Assembly (NCBI GenBank): GCA_002284615.2 | Contig: MU069493.1 | Location: forward strand, 687,636 to 699,313 | Source of the DNA: Dunaliella salina | Taxonomy: Eukaryota > Chlorophyta > Chlorophyceae > Chlamydomonadales > Dunaliellaceae | Direction of reading: 5' to 3' | DNA: 11,678 nt | Shown: one piece after another, positions 7,501 through 11,678 of the stretch | How positions within the stretch are numbered: the first letter of the stretch is position 1 | Layout of the letters: every line of letters starts with the position of its first letter | The notes under the pieces: generated by a model | What the model was told of the DNA's origin: nothing | Databases searched by the model: none | What the model saw: the letters and a program-made list of their open reading frames with translations, nothing else | Program-made: the position numbers and the translations under genes

Positions 7501-8199
7501 TGCGTATCCACATATGACCCATCCCTGGAAATAATTTGTTTTTCATGTGCGCATCACTTCCGCACCCCTGACAGAGGATATTGATACAGACTAATTTGTG
7601 CATTTTTCCGCTCACGCGCGCGCGCGCGCGTGTGTGTGTGTGGGGGGGGGGGGGGTTGTTGCTGCTGCTGCTGCTGCTGAGCGCCTTGCCCTCATTGCAA
7701 CATACAAGGGGTTTAGCCTCGCTCCGGATAATATTTTTCACTTGCTCGCACACATCTGCACCGCACAAGATGATTGATTTTAACGGGCAGCAATTTGTCC
7801 GCAGCGCCCCAAACAGATATTTTTGCGGAATGATATTCTCACTATGGTAGACAATTTCCAGCCTGCCACAATGTCTTGGTGCAGGAAAGGGTTACAAGGG
7901 AGATCGGCTGCCGGTGAAGCAATCTCAGCCAGCATCAACGCTTGAAACCAACTCTGACAAAAATTTCAAGAATCTGTACGAGTATTGGTTTTTCTCGCCA
8001 AGAAAGAATGAAGCTGGGCAAAAGTATGGAATGGTGCAGAAAACAACCCTTGTCATCATTCATTTGCTCCACCTTACAATTGCAGGCGTTTGAGAGCGGG
8101 CTCATGGAGTATGGTCTGATCCGCGGTGCAAAGCTGCCTGATGGCAGCATGGCCTGGTCACAACAAGAGGAGCAGAAGGAACCTGTGGCTGCCAAGTAG
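87..8199 (+). CDS. VTE4: gamma-tocopherol methyltransferase-like protein, 3' part, five exons
   Basis: The enzyme family uses S-adenosylmethionine to C-methylate gamma- or delta-tocopherol, the last step of alpha-tocopherol synthesis in the plastid. Join 87-166, 1065-1191, 5534-5685, 5999-6172 and 8086-8199; the phases (1, 0, 1, 0, 0) give 215 residues with no stop before TAG at 8197. Visible residues 1-7 (GITLSPK) match the family block after the SAM-binding loop. Residues 48-56 (ESGEHMPDK), with Trp45 ahead, are the tocopherol methyltransferase signature; sterol methyltransferases differ here. KPGG at 68-71 and a WC pair in exon 3 follow as expected, then EDWTP at 131-135 and a C-terminal SGLMEYGLI block. 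The transit peptide and the GCGIGG-type SAM motif must lie upstream. The last ~20 residues are a Gln/Glu-rich tail. No family block is missing between exons. Assignment to the family is strong; the exact tocopherol substrate is inferred. Confidence 0.9.
719..837. mobile_element. palindromic MITE-like element with TTAA flanks
   Basis: Two 49-nt arms (719-767 and 789-837) are reverse complements with about 6 mismatches around a 21-nt loop. The outer 29 bp of each arm have a single mismatch. Both ends carry TTAA (720-723 and 833-836), and the interior begins CCTTAGG on the left and CCCTAGG on the right strand. TTAA duplication with CCY termini is typical of piggyBac-like non-autonomous elements. 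There is no coding capacity. Because TTAA is itself palindromic, it cannot be proved to be a target duplication rather than part of the arms. Confidence 0.6.
919..950 (+). repeat. 16-bp tandem duplication
   Basis: TGCAATCCATTTTGCT at 919-934 is followed directly by the same 16-mer with one change (935-950), then a decayed partial third copy. It is intronic and probably a slippage product. Confidence 0.8.
1065..1191 (+). CDS. VTE4: VTE4-like exon b
   Basis: The acceptor TTGGGCAG precedes codon GTG and the donor is CAG|GTGCGA, which splits a glycine codon after its first base. It encodes the diagnostic ESGEHMPDK motif and the KPG of the post-motif turn. The reading frame stays open 164 nt past the donor, but that extension has no family similarity and is intronic. 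Confidence 0.9.
1356..1456 (+). repeat. short direct repeats around ATCACTGTCTA
   Basis: ATCACTGTCTA occurs at about 1356, 1367, 1383 and 1428. A 30-bp block at 1382-1411 recurs exactly at 1427-1456, 45 bp away. Each 30-bp block contains an ATCAC...GTGAT inverted pair. It looks like local slippage and segmental duplication. Confidence 0.85.
1491..1542 (+). repeat. (GAA)n trinucleotide tract
   Basis: About 15 nearly perfect GAA units, purine-only on the + strand. It creates artefactual poly-Arg and poly-Glu open frames. Long GAA runs can form triplexes; nothing here shows that this one matters. Confidence 0.95.
1638..2356 (+). repeat. dispersed repeat, copy A (~0.72 kb)
   Basis: This segment aligns along its length with 2993-3702 in the same orientation, about 1.35 kb away. 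Landmarks are GGACCCCCCTGACCCACCCA near 1691 and a 36-nt identical block at 1856-1891. Divergence is moderate. No terminal inverted repeats, target duplications or protein domains were seen. Copy A carries the longest open frame of the window (1940-2527, 195 codons), but the corresponding frame in copy B has several stops. The family is unknown to me. Confidence 0.8.
2531..2610 (+). repeat. 80-bp repeat matching the insertion site of the 421-bp element
   Basis: This segment aligns without gaps to 7064-7107 joined to 7535-7570; I count about 58 of 80 identical positions. It represents an uninterrupted paralogue of the site at which the intron-4 element inserted. It starts TACCGTACAGAAATGTA and ends CGCACCCCTC. 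Confidence 0.7.
2799..2933 (+). repeat. dispersed repeat shared with 10827-10953
   Basis: Starts GTCCCAACTCA and follows the same order of blocks as the segment at 10827 (GCAACT, GAACTGC, TAACT, TAGCGT, CTTTT, TTTTC-TCC). It directly precedes repeat copy B and may be its 5' part. It overlaps the inverted repeat at 2839-2946. Confidence 0.65.
2839..2946. repeat. 27-bp inverted repeat with 54-nt spacer
   Basis: Arms 2839-2865 and 2920-2946 are reverse complements except at three positions, two of which would be G-U pairs in RNA. The arms contain GGTCACGTGTTCCAGGA and its counterpart. A transcript could fold into a long hairpin. It may be the palindromic core of a repeat element. Confidence 0.75.
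2993..3702 (+). repeat. dispersed repeat, copy B (~0.71 kb)
   Basis: Second copy of the segment at 1638-2356. The 36-nt block identical to copy A is at 3207-3242. The reading frame that is open in copy A is interrupted here by several stops, so coding is unlikely. It begins after AACACAGGAGG with a G-rich run and ends near CTCCTGGAAAG. Confidence 0.8.
3902..4544. mobile_element. probable 643-bp insertion with TTACAA flanks
   Basis: TTACAA occurs immediately on both sides (3896-3901 and 4545-4550), exactly where the alignment to the related segment at 11349-11547 is interrupted. This is what an insertion with a 6-bp target duplication would leave. No terminal inverted repeats are visible and no protein is encoded. 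An internal 10-bp inverted pair (GTGACAAGAC at 3932, GTCTTGTCAC at 3976) is present. The element type is unassigned. Confidence 0.45.
4204..4230 (+). repeat. C-rich tract with an undetermined base
   Basis: Near-homopolymer C run containing an N at 4217. The true length is uncertain and the spot is likely an assembly or base-calling weak point. Confidence 0.9.
4993..5175 (+). repeat. 37-bp minisatellite, about five copies
   Basis: GATATCCAT starts at 5013, 5050, 5087, 5124 and 5156, so the period is 37 bp with the last complete interval shortened to 32 bp. The unit contains GATATCC twice and a GCATGAGAAGAT block. Since 37 is not a multiple of three, the antisense Tyr/Gly/His-rich open frames over it are not a repeat protein. 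Confidence 0.92.
5189..5481 (-). pseudogene. degraded antisense coding fragment of unknown origin
   Basis: On the minus strand, from ATG at 5481, one frame reads MADGQPQGLVSLYERANARI and ends PALPHSPAPSD. A second frame continues with an acidic, Gln-rich tail (NEEDAEEEGEAQQHEEPEQ) to TAA at 5191-5189. The two frames are separated by a 53-nt insertion made of an inverted copy of neighbouring sequence. Leaving those 53 nt out puts both parts in the same phase over 80 codons including the stop. This suggests the C-terminal end of a coding sequence, perhaps from a transposable element, lying antisense just before exon c. I do not recognise a domain, and chance is not excluded. Confidence 0.35.
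5306..5373. repeat. perfect 24-bp inverted repeat with nested stem
   Basis: Arms 5306-5329 and 5350-5373 are exact reverse complements. The 20-nt loop contains a further stem, CGCTT (5331-5335) with AAGCG (5340-5344). GTCTGA occurs at 5291 and again at 5344, 53 bp apart, marking the probable edges of the inverted-duplication insertion. Confidence 0.95.
5534..5685 (+). CDS. VTE4: VTE4-like exon c
   Basis: The exon starts after ACATGGCAG, completing the split glycine, and ends AAG|GTGAGG in phase 0. It encodes GTLVIACWCQRE and then a Phe/Tyr-rich stretch (LYDEWAHPYFISI) that matches the family segment after the catalytic core. A second CATGGCAG|GT lies at about 5204-5213 and is a potential decoy acceptor. 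Confidence 0.9.
5686..5998 (+). other. VTE4-like intron 3 (313 bp)
   Basis: Phase-0 GT-AG intron with a pyrimidine-rich stretch before the acceptor. I see no repeats or coding content in it. Confidence 0.85.
5999..6172 (+). CDS. VTE4: VTE4-like exon d
   Basis: The acceptor is CTGTCTCAG and the donor AAG|GTGCGC, both in phase 0. It encodes 58 residues including EDWTP and the Trp-rich helix region (WLHSIWVGVVDPW) that contributes to the lipid-substrate side in this family. The last 11 exon bases are the beginning of a 29-bp tandem repeat that copies the donor site twice downstream. Confidence 0.88.
6162..6248 (+). repeat. three 29-bp tandem copies spanning the exon-d splice donor
   Basis: Copies lie at 6162-6190, 6191-6219 and 6220-6248. 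The first contains the last 11 bases of exon d and its donor (CACAAG|GTGCGC). The third recreates CACAAG|GTGTGC; the second is mutated to AAAAAG|TGCGC and lacks a usable GT. Use of the third donor (6231) would add 58 nt and shift the frame, so the first must be the productive site. Confidence 0.92.
7108..7528. mobile_element. 421-bp non-autonomous TIR element with AAATAA target duplication
   Basis: The ends are inverted repeats: CCAGAATTGGGTCATA (7108-7123) against the reverse of 7513-7528, 13 of 16 identical. AAATAA flanks it directly on both sides (7102-7107 and 7529-7534). Removing the element plus one AAATAA gives an 80-bp sequence that aligns gap-free with 2531-2610, an uninterrupted paralogue. 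Subterminal regions are crowded with CGCGTAT/ATACG motifs, including GCGTATATACGTG twice (7147, 7176), which may be transposase-binding repeats. No transposase is encoded. The 6-bp duplication does not point clearly to one superfamily. Confidence 0.7.
7359..7402 (+). repeat. 11-bp tandem repeat, four copies
   Basis: Units AGGTCTCTCAG, AGGTCTGTCAA, AGGTCTGTCGA and AGGTCTCACAG run head to tail inside the 421-bp element, preceded by a decayed further copy. Confidence 0.88.
7614..7679 (+). repeat. compound microsatellite (CG)n-(TG)n-G14-(GCT)6
   Basis: Alternating CG (to 7630), then TG (7631-7641), then a run of 14 G (7642-7655), TTGTT, and six GCT units from 7661. Alternating purine-pyrimidine DNA can adopt Z-form, and the G run is a likely polymerase slippage point. 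Confidence 0.93.
8086..8199 (+). CDS. VTE4: VTE4-like terminal exon e
   Basis: The acceptor CAATTGCAG precedes GCG in phase 0, and the exon ends at TAG (8197-8199). It encodes AFESGLMEYGLIRGAK, the conserved C-terminal helix of the family, followed by a variable hydrophilic tail ending EPVAAK. The phase agrees with exon d. Confidence 0.88.
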   Translation, partial: AFESGLMEYGLIRGAKLPDGSMAWSQQEEQKEPVAAK

Positions 8200-8377
8200 T
8201 AGAGCAAGTACAACACCGTCAGTGGTGGACCATTTTGATTTGGCACCTCAGTTTCATTCTTGCAGACATGTATTTGGGTCTTGTCCCAAATTGTTGAAAC
8301 GAGTCTCTAACCGCGCAAGCTCACGAACATTCACGACCACCATATTCACTTGACAGAAGTCCAGTTGCTCACAAGGC

Positions 8378-8402
8378 CACTAAGCTTGGCCTAAGCTTAG
8401 TG
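8378..8402. repeat. 10-bp inverted repeat followed by an A-rich run
   Basis: CACTAAGCTT and AAGCTTAGTG flank a 5-nt spacer (GGCCT), then GC and eight A. It lies about 180 bp beyond the stop codon and could form a stem in the 3' UTR; no function can be assigned. Confidence 0.8.
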
Positions 8403-8695
8403 CAAAAAAAAGGAAAAGGAAATTTTATGCGGACCAGAGGCTGCATGCTCGTGGGTTCCTCACTAGCATGCTAGCAGAGGCCTCGCCAAAGGCCCCCCAA
8501 ATGCAGTTTCATTCACATTCTGTCCAGTTCTACTACTACGGTAGTACGCTTATACAAGTTTAAATTACATTACCTTGGAGGGAACACGACAGCCAGGTAG
8601 TTTGGCTGTGCATGTTGTGGGAGAAAAATTCATTTCTGAAATAGGTTACATCGCTATATCCGCCTACAAGGGCAGCTGAGTAAGAGCCAGAGGTA

Positions 8696-8700
8696 TGTAA
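8696..8700 (+). promoter_or_regulatory. candidate TGTAA polyadenylation signal
   Basis: First TGTAA pentamer after the VTE4-like stop codon, about 500 nt downstream. TGTAA is the usual signal in chlorophycean algae, and I saw no AATAAA in the interval. A five-base match is weak evidence, and whether it applies depends on the organism. Confidence 0.25.
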
Positions 8701-9902
8701 CCAGACCAGTCGATGAAGTTTCACTATCGCAGGGTTGGAAAAAAATGAGACATCCTCATCATGAGCCTGAGGGGAAATAGAAAGCTTGTTTCGCCTGAAA
8801 CAACTCTGTGTGAAGCAACTGAACTCCGCACAGCCAAGCCCTCATCACGTGCAATCTACACCAGAAGCACAAACCACAAAAAGGCGTAAACACAACTCCA
8901 CAAGATTCCTTACTGTCCCACTGAAGCCACAAAGGTCAATTCACCCTCTGAAAACACAAACTCCATCAATGCAGAAAGCTTCAGGGACTGTAAAAAAGGG
9001 CATGCACAGCTTCAGGGTCCTTCTGCCGTACACACCCTCCAAACACGAATTTCAAATTCAAGCTATCCTCAACTGGTAATTGCAGAGCAGAAAAAGTAAA
9101 GGTTCCTCACCCGCACACTCACTATCACAATATTTGGTTATGTGGGAGCCAGTGATTATTGAAAAGTGGGCTCCGCCAATTCTTCGAAAAAACAGGAATT
9201 AAGGTTGCGAACCTTGAAGCCTTTCCAAGGAGCCAAGTAGAGGACGATACTTGCCAAATCTGCTGGACTCCCAAAAGTATGGAACATGAACATAATTTCA
9301 TTGACATGCCCCAATGTGACACATGCCAGCGCACATAACGCTGGAAATGCCTACCTTATCACAACCTCTGCACTCCTTCAGAGCGCATTCAAGGTTACAA
9401 GGTCACAATGGGATCCAAGCCTTCAGCCATAAGGTTGGCTGCTCGGCGTGAAGTCCTTTGTTGAGCGCAAACACAGGCAACGCTAAAACACTGAAAAGGC
9501 TGATGTAATGTCTCAAGAAGACAAGATGAAGTCCAGAAGGACAGCGTACGTGTTATGTGTTCACAGAGGGAGCAGTAAAACAAGGAAGTAGGGGAGGAGA
9601 AATGGACAGCTCTACTTGAAACCAGAAGGGCTGGCCAGGTTCTGACCAGTATCACAAGACGACACAAGAGCTGCATGATCGTACGTTTGGAATTTCTCTA
9701 TATGCACTCCTCCTTACAACAGCAGCTAGCTAGCCAGGCACACACCTCAGACATGTAGAGCGCATTCAGGCAGACCATATGTCACTTGGGACTGCCCTTT
9801 GTGTGCTTACCTCACAAATCCTCATAAAAGATAGCGGACCAGGACGGCGGAAGGCACAGAAATGGCCAGCGTCACCTGGCATCCCACTTGGGAACCACTT
9901 TT

Positions 9903-10454
9903 ATGCTCCTCGAACATCCAGATTTCAAAGAGCTTGTCCACAGGTCTGAGCAATCTCATACAGACAGCCTTGCTTCTCCACAACAACACACACCAGCTGC
10001 TGACGTTGCTGTAGACAATCTTCCTCGTCAAAGTTTTGTAGGAACCACAAGGTCTCCGAGCAGCCACTGGATCACAACCCAAGGCCACCACATGCGCAAC
10101 AAAGCATACTTTGACCTCGAACCTACTAATCCCCGGACAGACATCTTACCAAAAAATATGGTAAACTTTGGCTGCAAAATGTGGACCTCATGGTGCTGGG
10201 ATCCAACTAAGATACTGATGAACAACCGAAAATTCCTCTGGCAACAACCACTCAAGCTGCATGTATTTATGACACCAAAGGGAGATGCGCAGGGATTGTC
10301 ACCCCTCACCGCCTTCAAATCCTGCTTCAAGCATGTTGTGCGGCCAGACAAGCTGGTCTGCACGCCACCATTCAGCCCCCTGTTCGAGATCAAGCAACAG
10401 AAAATATGGGCCTCCTGCACAGGTACACTTCACACCTTGGAGAAAAGTAACTAA
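9903..10454 (+). CDS. 183-codon open frame, uncertain
   Basis: Open from ATG 9903 to TAA 10452-10454, and the frame is stop-free upstream to 9828 (209 codons in all). This is longer than expected by chance locally, but not compelling across six frames. Codons near the 3' end favour G/C-ending forms (AAG, CTG, GTG, GTC, GAG), as in the VTE4-like exons. No domain, signal peptide or similarity is recognised. The codon-aligned antisense frame is also nearly open, so either strand could be the coding one, or neither. Confidence 0.2.
   Translation: MLLEHPDFKELVHRSEQSHTDSLASPQQHTPAADVAVDNLPRQSFVGTTRSPSSHWITTQGHHMRNKAYFDLEPTNPRTDILPKNMVNFGCKMWTSWCWDPTKILMNNRKFLWQQPLKLHVFMTPKGDAQGLSPLTAFKSCFKHVVRPDKLVCTPPFSPLFEIKQQKIWASCTGTLHTLEKSN
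10310..10414 (-). CDS. possible minus-strand exon of an unidentified gene
   Basis: Read on the minus strand, a T-rich tract and ACCTGTGCAG precede position 10414, and the segment ends at GGCG|GTGAGG (10310). The enclosed 105 nt reads GPYFLLLDLEQGAEWW and continues open to the donor. Good splice borders and sensible codons support an exon, but the next exon could not be linked in phase, and the + strand is also open here. No homology is recognised. Confidence 0.22.
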
Positions 10455-10826
10455 AAAAAGTAAAAGTGTATGCTGACACTAGCCAGCGTGCATTAAGGAC
10501 AGCCCCAGTGTTAGCACTGGCACTAGCAGTGAGCCCCACCAACAAAGGCTAGCTAGGAGCAGCCCAGCTAATGTGGGTTTGGTGGGTCGTCGGCCATCCG
10601 TCCAGCTGCGCGCCTCACTGTCCTGTATGCAGCACTCCCTGTCCCCCCTCTTCCCCCCCCCCCCCAACACCAACCCCCATTGCTTATGTTACTGAATTGG
10701 ATGTCGTTTTTGGTGTTGTGAATTTTTGTCAGGGACTTTACCATAAATTTTTGTTAGGGAAATTGCCGTCAGAAATTTATTCAGTGTCTCACATTAAGAA
10801 TTTAGCAAGCAATTGTACATGACATG
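10455..10826 (+). other. intergenic stretch without a recognised gene
   Basis: Holds a pyrimidine-rich area with the poly-C run and small open frames with no similarity or splice borders I trust. It ends where the dispersed repeat at 10827 begins. Confidence 0.6.
10653..10665 (+). repeat. poly-C run
   Basis: Thirteen consecutive C bases in a C/CT-rich stretch. The length should be treated as approximate. Confidence 0.9.
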
Positions 10827-10953
10827 GTCCCAACTCATGTTTGCAACTACGAACTGCCGTAACTCTACGCTGCCAGCTTACCTTATAATAAAAAATAGCG
10901 TGTTGGAAAACTTATAGAAAGGGCTTTTGTCAACAGTACTTTTCATCCAGCTG
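10827..10953 (+). repeat. diverged copy of the intron-2 repeat at 2799-2933
   Basis: Begins GTCCCAACTCATG and tracks 2799-2933 block by block in the same orientation. The long inverted repeat seen in the intron copy is not preserved here. Confidence 0.65.
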
Positions 10954-10962
10954 GTGGTTGTC

Positions 10963-11175
10963 ACGGTGTTAGTAAGAAGTAAATGGAGTTGCAAGGAGCG
11001 TCTTCGCATCGGGCGGGTTTCGAGTCCTGGGGAGAGCAGTAGTTCGCACGGCTTCGACTTTGGCCGGGTATACCTTGATTCGCCTCTGTGAACGTTCGGC
11101 TCCAACGGGGGGAGGTACTACAACGGTGTAAGAAAGAAGTAAATGGGGTTGCAATCAGCGTCTTTGCTTCGGGCG
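10963..11175 (+). repeat. 53-bp direct repeats 160 bp apart
   Basis: 10963-11015 and 11123-11175 share ACGGTGT, AAGAAGTAAATGG, GTTGCAA, AGCGTCTT and TCGGGCG in register at a constant 160-bp offset. After the first copy, GTTTCGAGTCC (11017-11027) differs from an RNA polymerase III B-box consensus at one position; the second copy lacks it. This could be a decayed tRNA-derived element or a plain duplication. Confidence 0.75.
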
Positions 11176-11348
11176 CAATTTGTTTTCAAAGCCACCGTTA
11201 TGGTGGTGCCGACCTAGGCCTGGTCCAGGCCTGGCTGGAAATCTGAGCAGTAATTGCTCGGAATATCGACCCCATTTTGATTTAGCCTAAAATTTAGGCC
11301 TGCTTTTCAAGGAGGAAATGTCACGTTTAAAAAGGGGGAAAATCTTAC

Positions 11349-11547
11349 GGGAAGTGCTCCTTGAATGAAAGCAGGGATGAGGGTTTCAAGGTCCACCTTA
11401 TCCCTTCAATGTTCTCACCCAAACCAGCAGACCAGCAATTGATCCCAATATGTTCCCAAATGGTGTGAGGATATCACTGCTACACACTTGCGGGTAAATT
11501 TGACAAAAATGGGTTGGGTGGGAAAATCCCATTTTCTACCACATTGA
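11349..11547 (+). repeat. uninterrupted relative of the split repeat at 3785-4632
   Basis: Starts GGGAAGTGCTCCTTGAATG and continues through GTAAATTTGACAAAAATGGG to ACCACATTG. The two halves that are 655 bp apart in intron 2 are adjacent here. It contains a small stem-like GTGGGAAAAT...ATTTTCTACCAC pair also kept in the intron copy. Confidence 0.65.
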
Positions 11548-11570
11548 CACATCCCTATGAGTGAACCCCC

Positions 11571-11637
11571 GCCCGTACGGGTCTTGCTGGCGTGCGCGTC
11601 CGGGCGAAAGTTACGCAAAACGGGTGCCCGTACGGGT
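11571..11637. repeat. paired CCCGTACGGG palindromes
   Basis: GCCCGTACGGGT occurs at 11571-11582 and 11626-11637, each holding the perfect 10-bp palindrome CCCGTACGGG, 55 bp apart. The interval is rich in CG dinucleotides, unlike the surrounding sequence. Confidence 0.88.
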
Positions 11638-11678
11638 GAAAATCTGAGCAGGCCTGTGCTGGAGGCTGCTGGCGCCCA

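Larger units (their letters stand above)
6173..8085 (+). other. VTE4-like intron 4 (1913 bp)
   Basis: Phase-0 GT-AG intron. It contains the donor triplication, a possible alternative terminal exon (6592-6756), a codon-like island of unknown origin (about 6920-7062), the 421-bp TIR element (7108-7528), and a compound microsatellite (7614-7679). The rest, including 7680-8080, shows nothing recognisable. Confidence 0.85.
8200..9827 (+). other. 3' flank of the VTE4-like gene, no confident gene
   Basis: After the TAG stop the sequence contains a short palindrome (8378-8402), a TGTAA motif (8696-8700) and A/C-rich DNA on the + strand from about 8790. The 97-codon + frame at 8786-9079 is Lys/Thr/Gln/Pro-rich, as such composition predicts, and is not convincing. 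A minus-strand segment 8987-8914 has splice-like borders. Open minus frames at 9395-9676 and 9125-9334 resemble composition artefacts. Confidence 0.6.

Noticed and set aside
8786..9079. 97-codon + frame as a gene.
   Set aside because: Its Lys/Thr/Gln/Pro-rich composition follows from the A/C-rich strand; there is no domain, and the minus strand at 8987-8914 has better splice signals.
9395..9676. Minus-strand 93-codon frame as an exon.
   Set aside because: All three minus frames here give similar hydrophobic peptides because the strand is T/G-rich; no supported acceptor and donor pair encloses it.

Overview
The window looks like nuclear DNA of a repeat-rich green alga. Its one confident gene is on the + strand: the 3' part of a chloroplast-type gamma-tocopherol C-methyltransferase (VTE4 family). 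Five coding exons (87-166, 1065-1191, 5534-5685, 5999-6172, 8086-8199) are split by GT-AG introns, and their phases join into one uninterrupted 215-residue reading frame. The start codon, transit peptide and first SAM-binding motif lie upstream of position 1. The plant/algal enzyme, spliceosomal introns, a TGTAA motif after the stop, moderate GC and dense simple repeats suggest a chlorophyte such as a Dunaliella-like species. The species is inference.

Layout. 1-86: end of an intron with a CA repeat. 87-8199: the VTE4-like gene, 647 nt of coding sequence in about 8.1 kb. Intron 1 (167-1064) carries a 119-bp palindrome flanked by TTAA. Intron 2 (1192-5533) is a repeat graveyard: two related ~0.7-kb direct repeats, a GAA tract, a long inverted repeat, a 643-bp probable insertion, a 37-bp minisatellite, and just before exon 3 a degraded antisense coding fragment broken by a 53-nt inverted duplication. 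Intron 3 is short and plain. Intron 4 (6173-8085) begins with a 29-bp triplication of the exon-4 splice donor and holds a 421-bp TIR element with a 6-bp target duplication; an uninterrupted paralogue of its insertion site lies in intron 2. 8200-10800: 3' flank without a firm gene, though 9811-10454 has mirrored open frames and splice-flanked minus-strand segments that might be exons of a convergent gene. 10827-11678: copies of intron-2 repeats, a 160-bp-spaced duplication and paired GC palindromes.

I found no CRISPR array, rRNA, tRNA or bacterial-type operon. The unusual material is the structural history of the repeats (nested insertions, template-switch palindrome, duplicated splice site) rather than a new multigene system.
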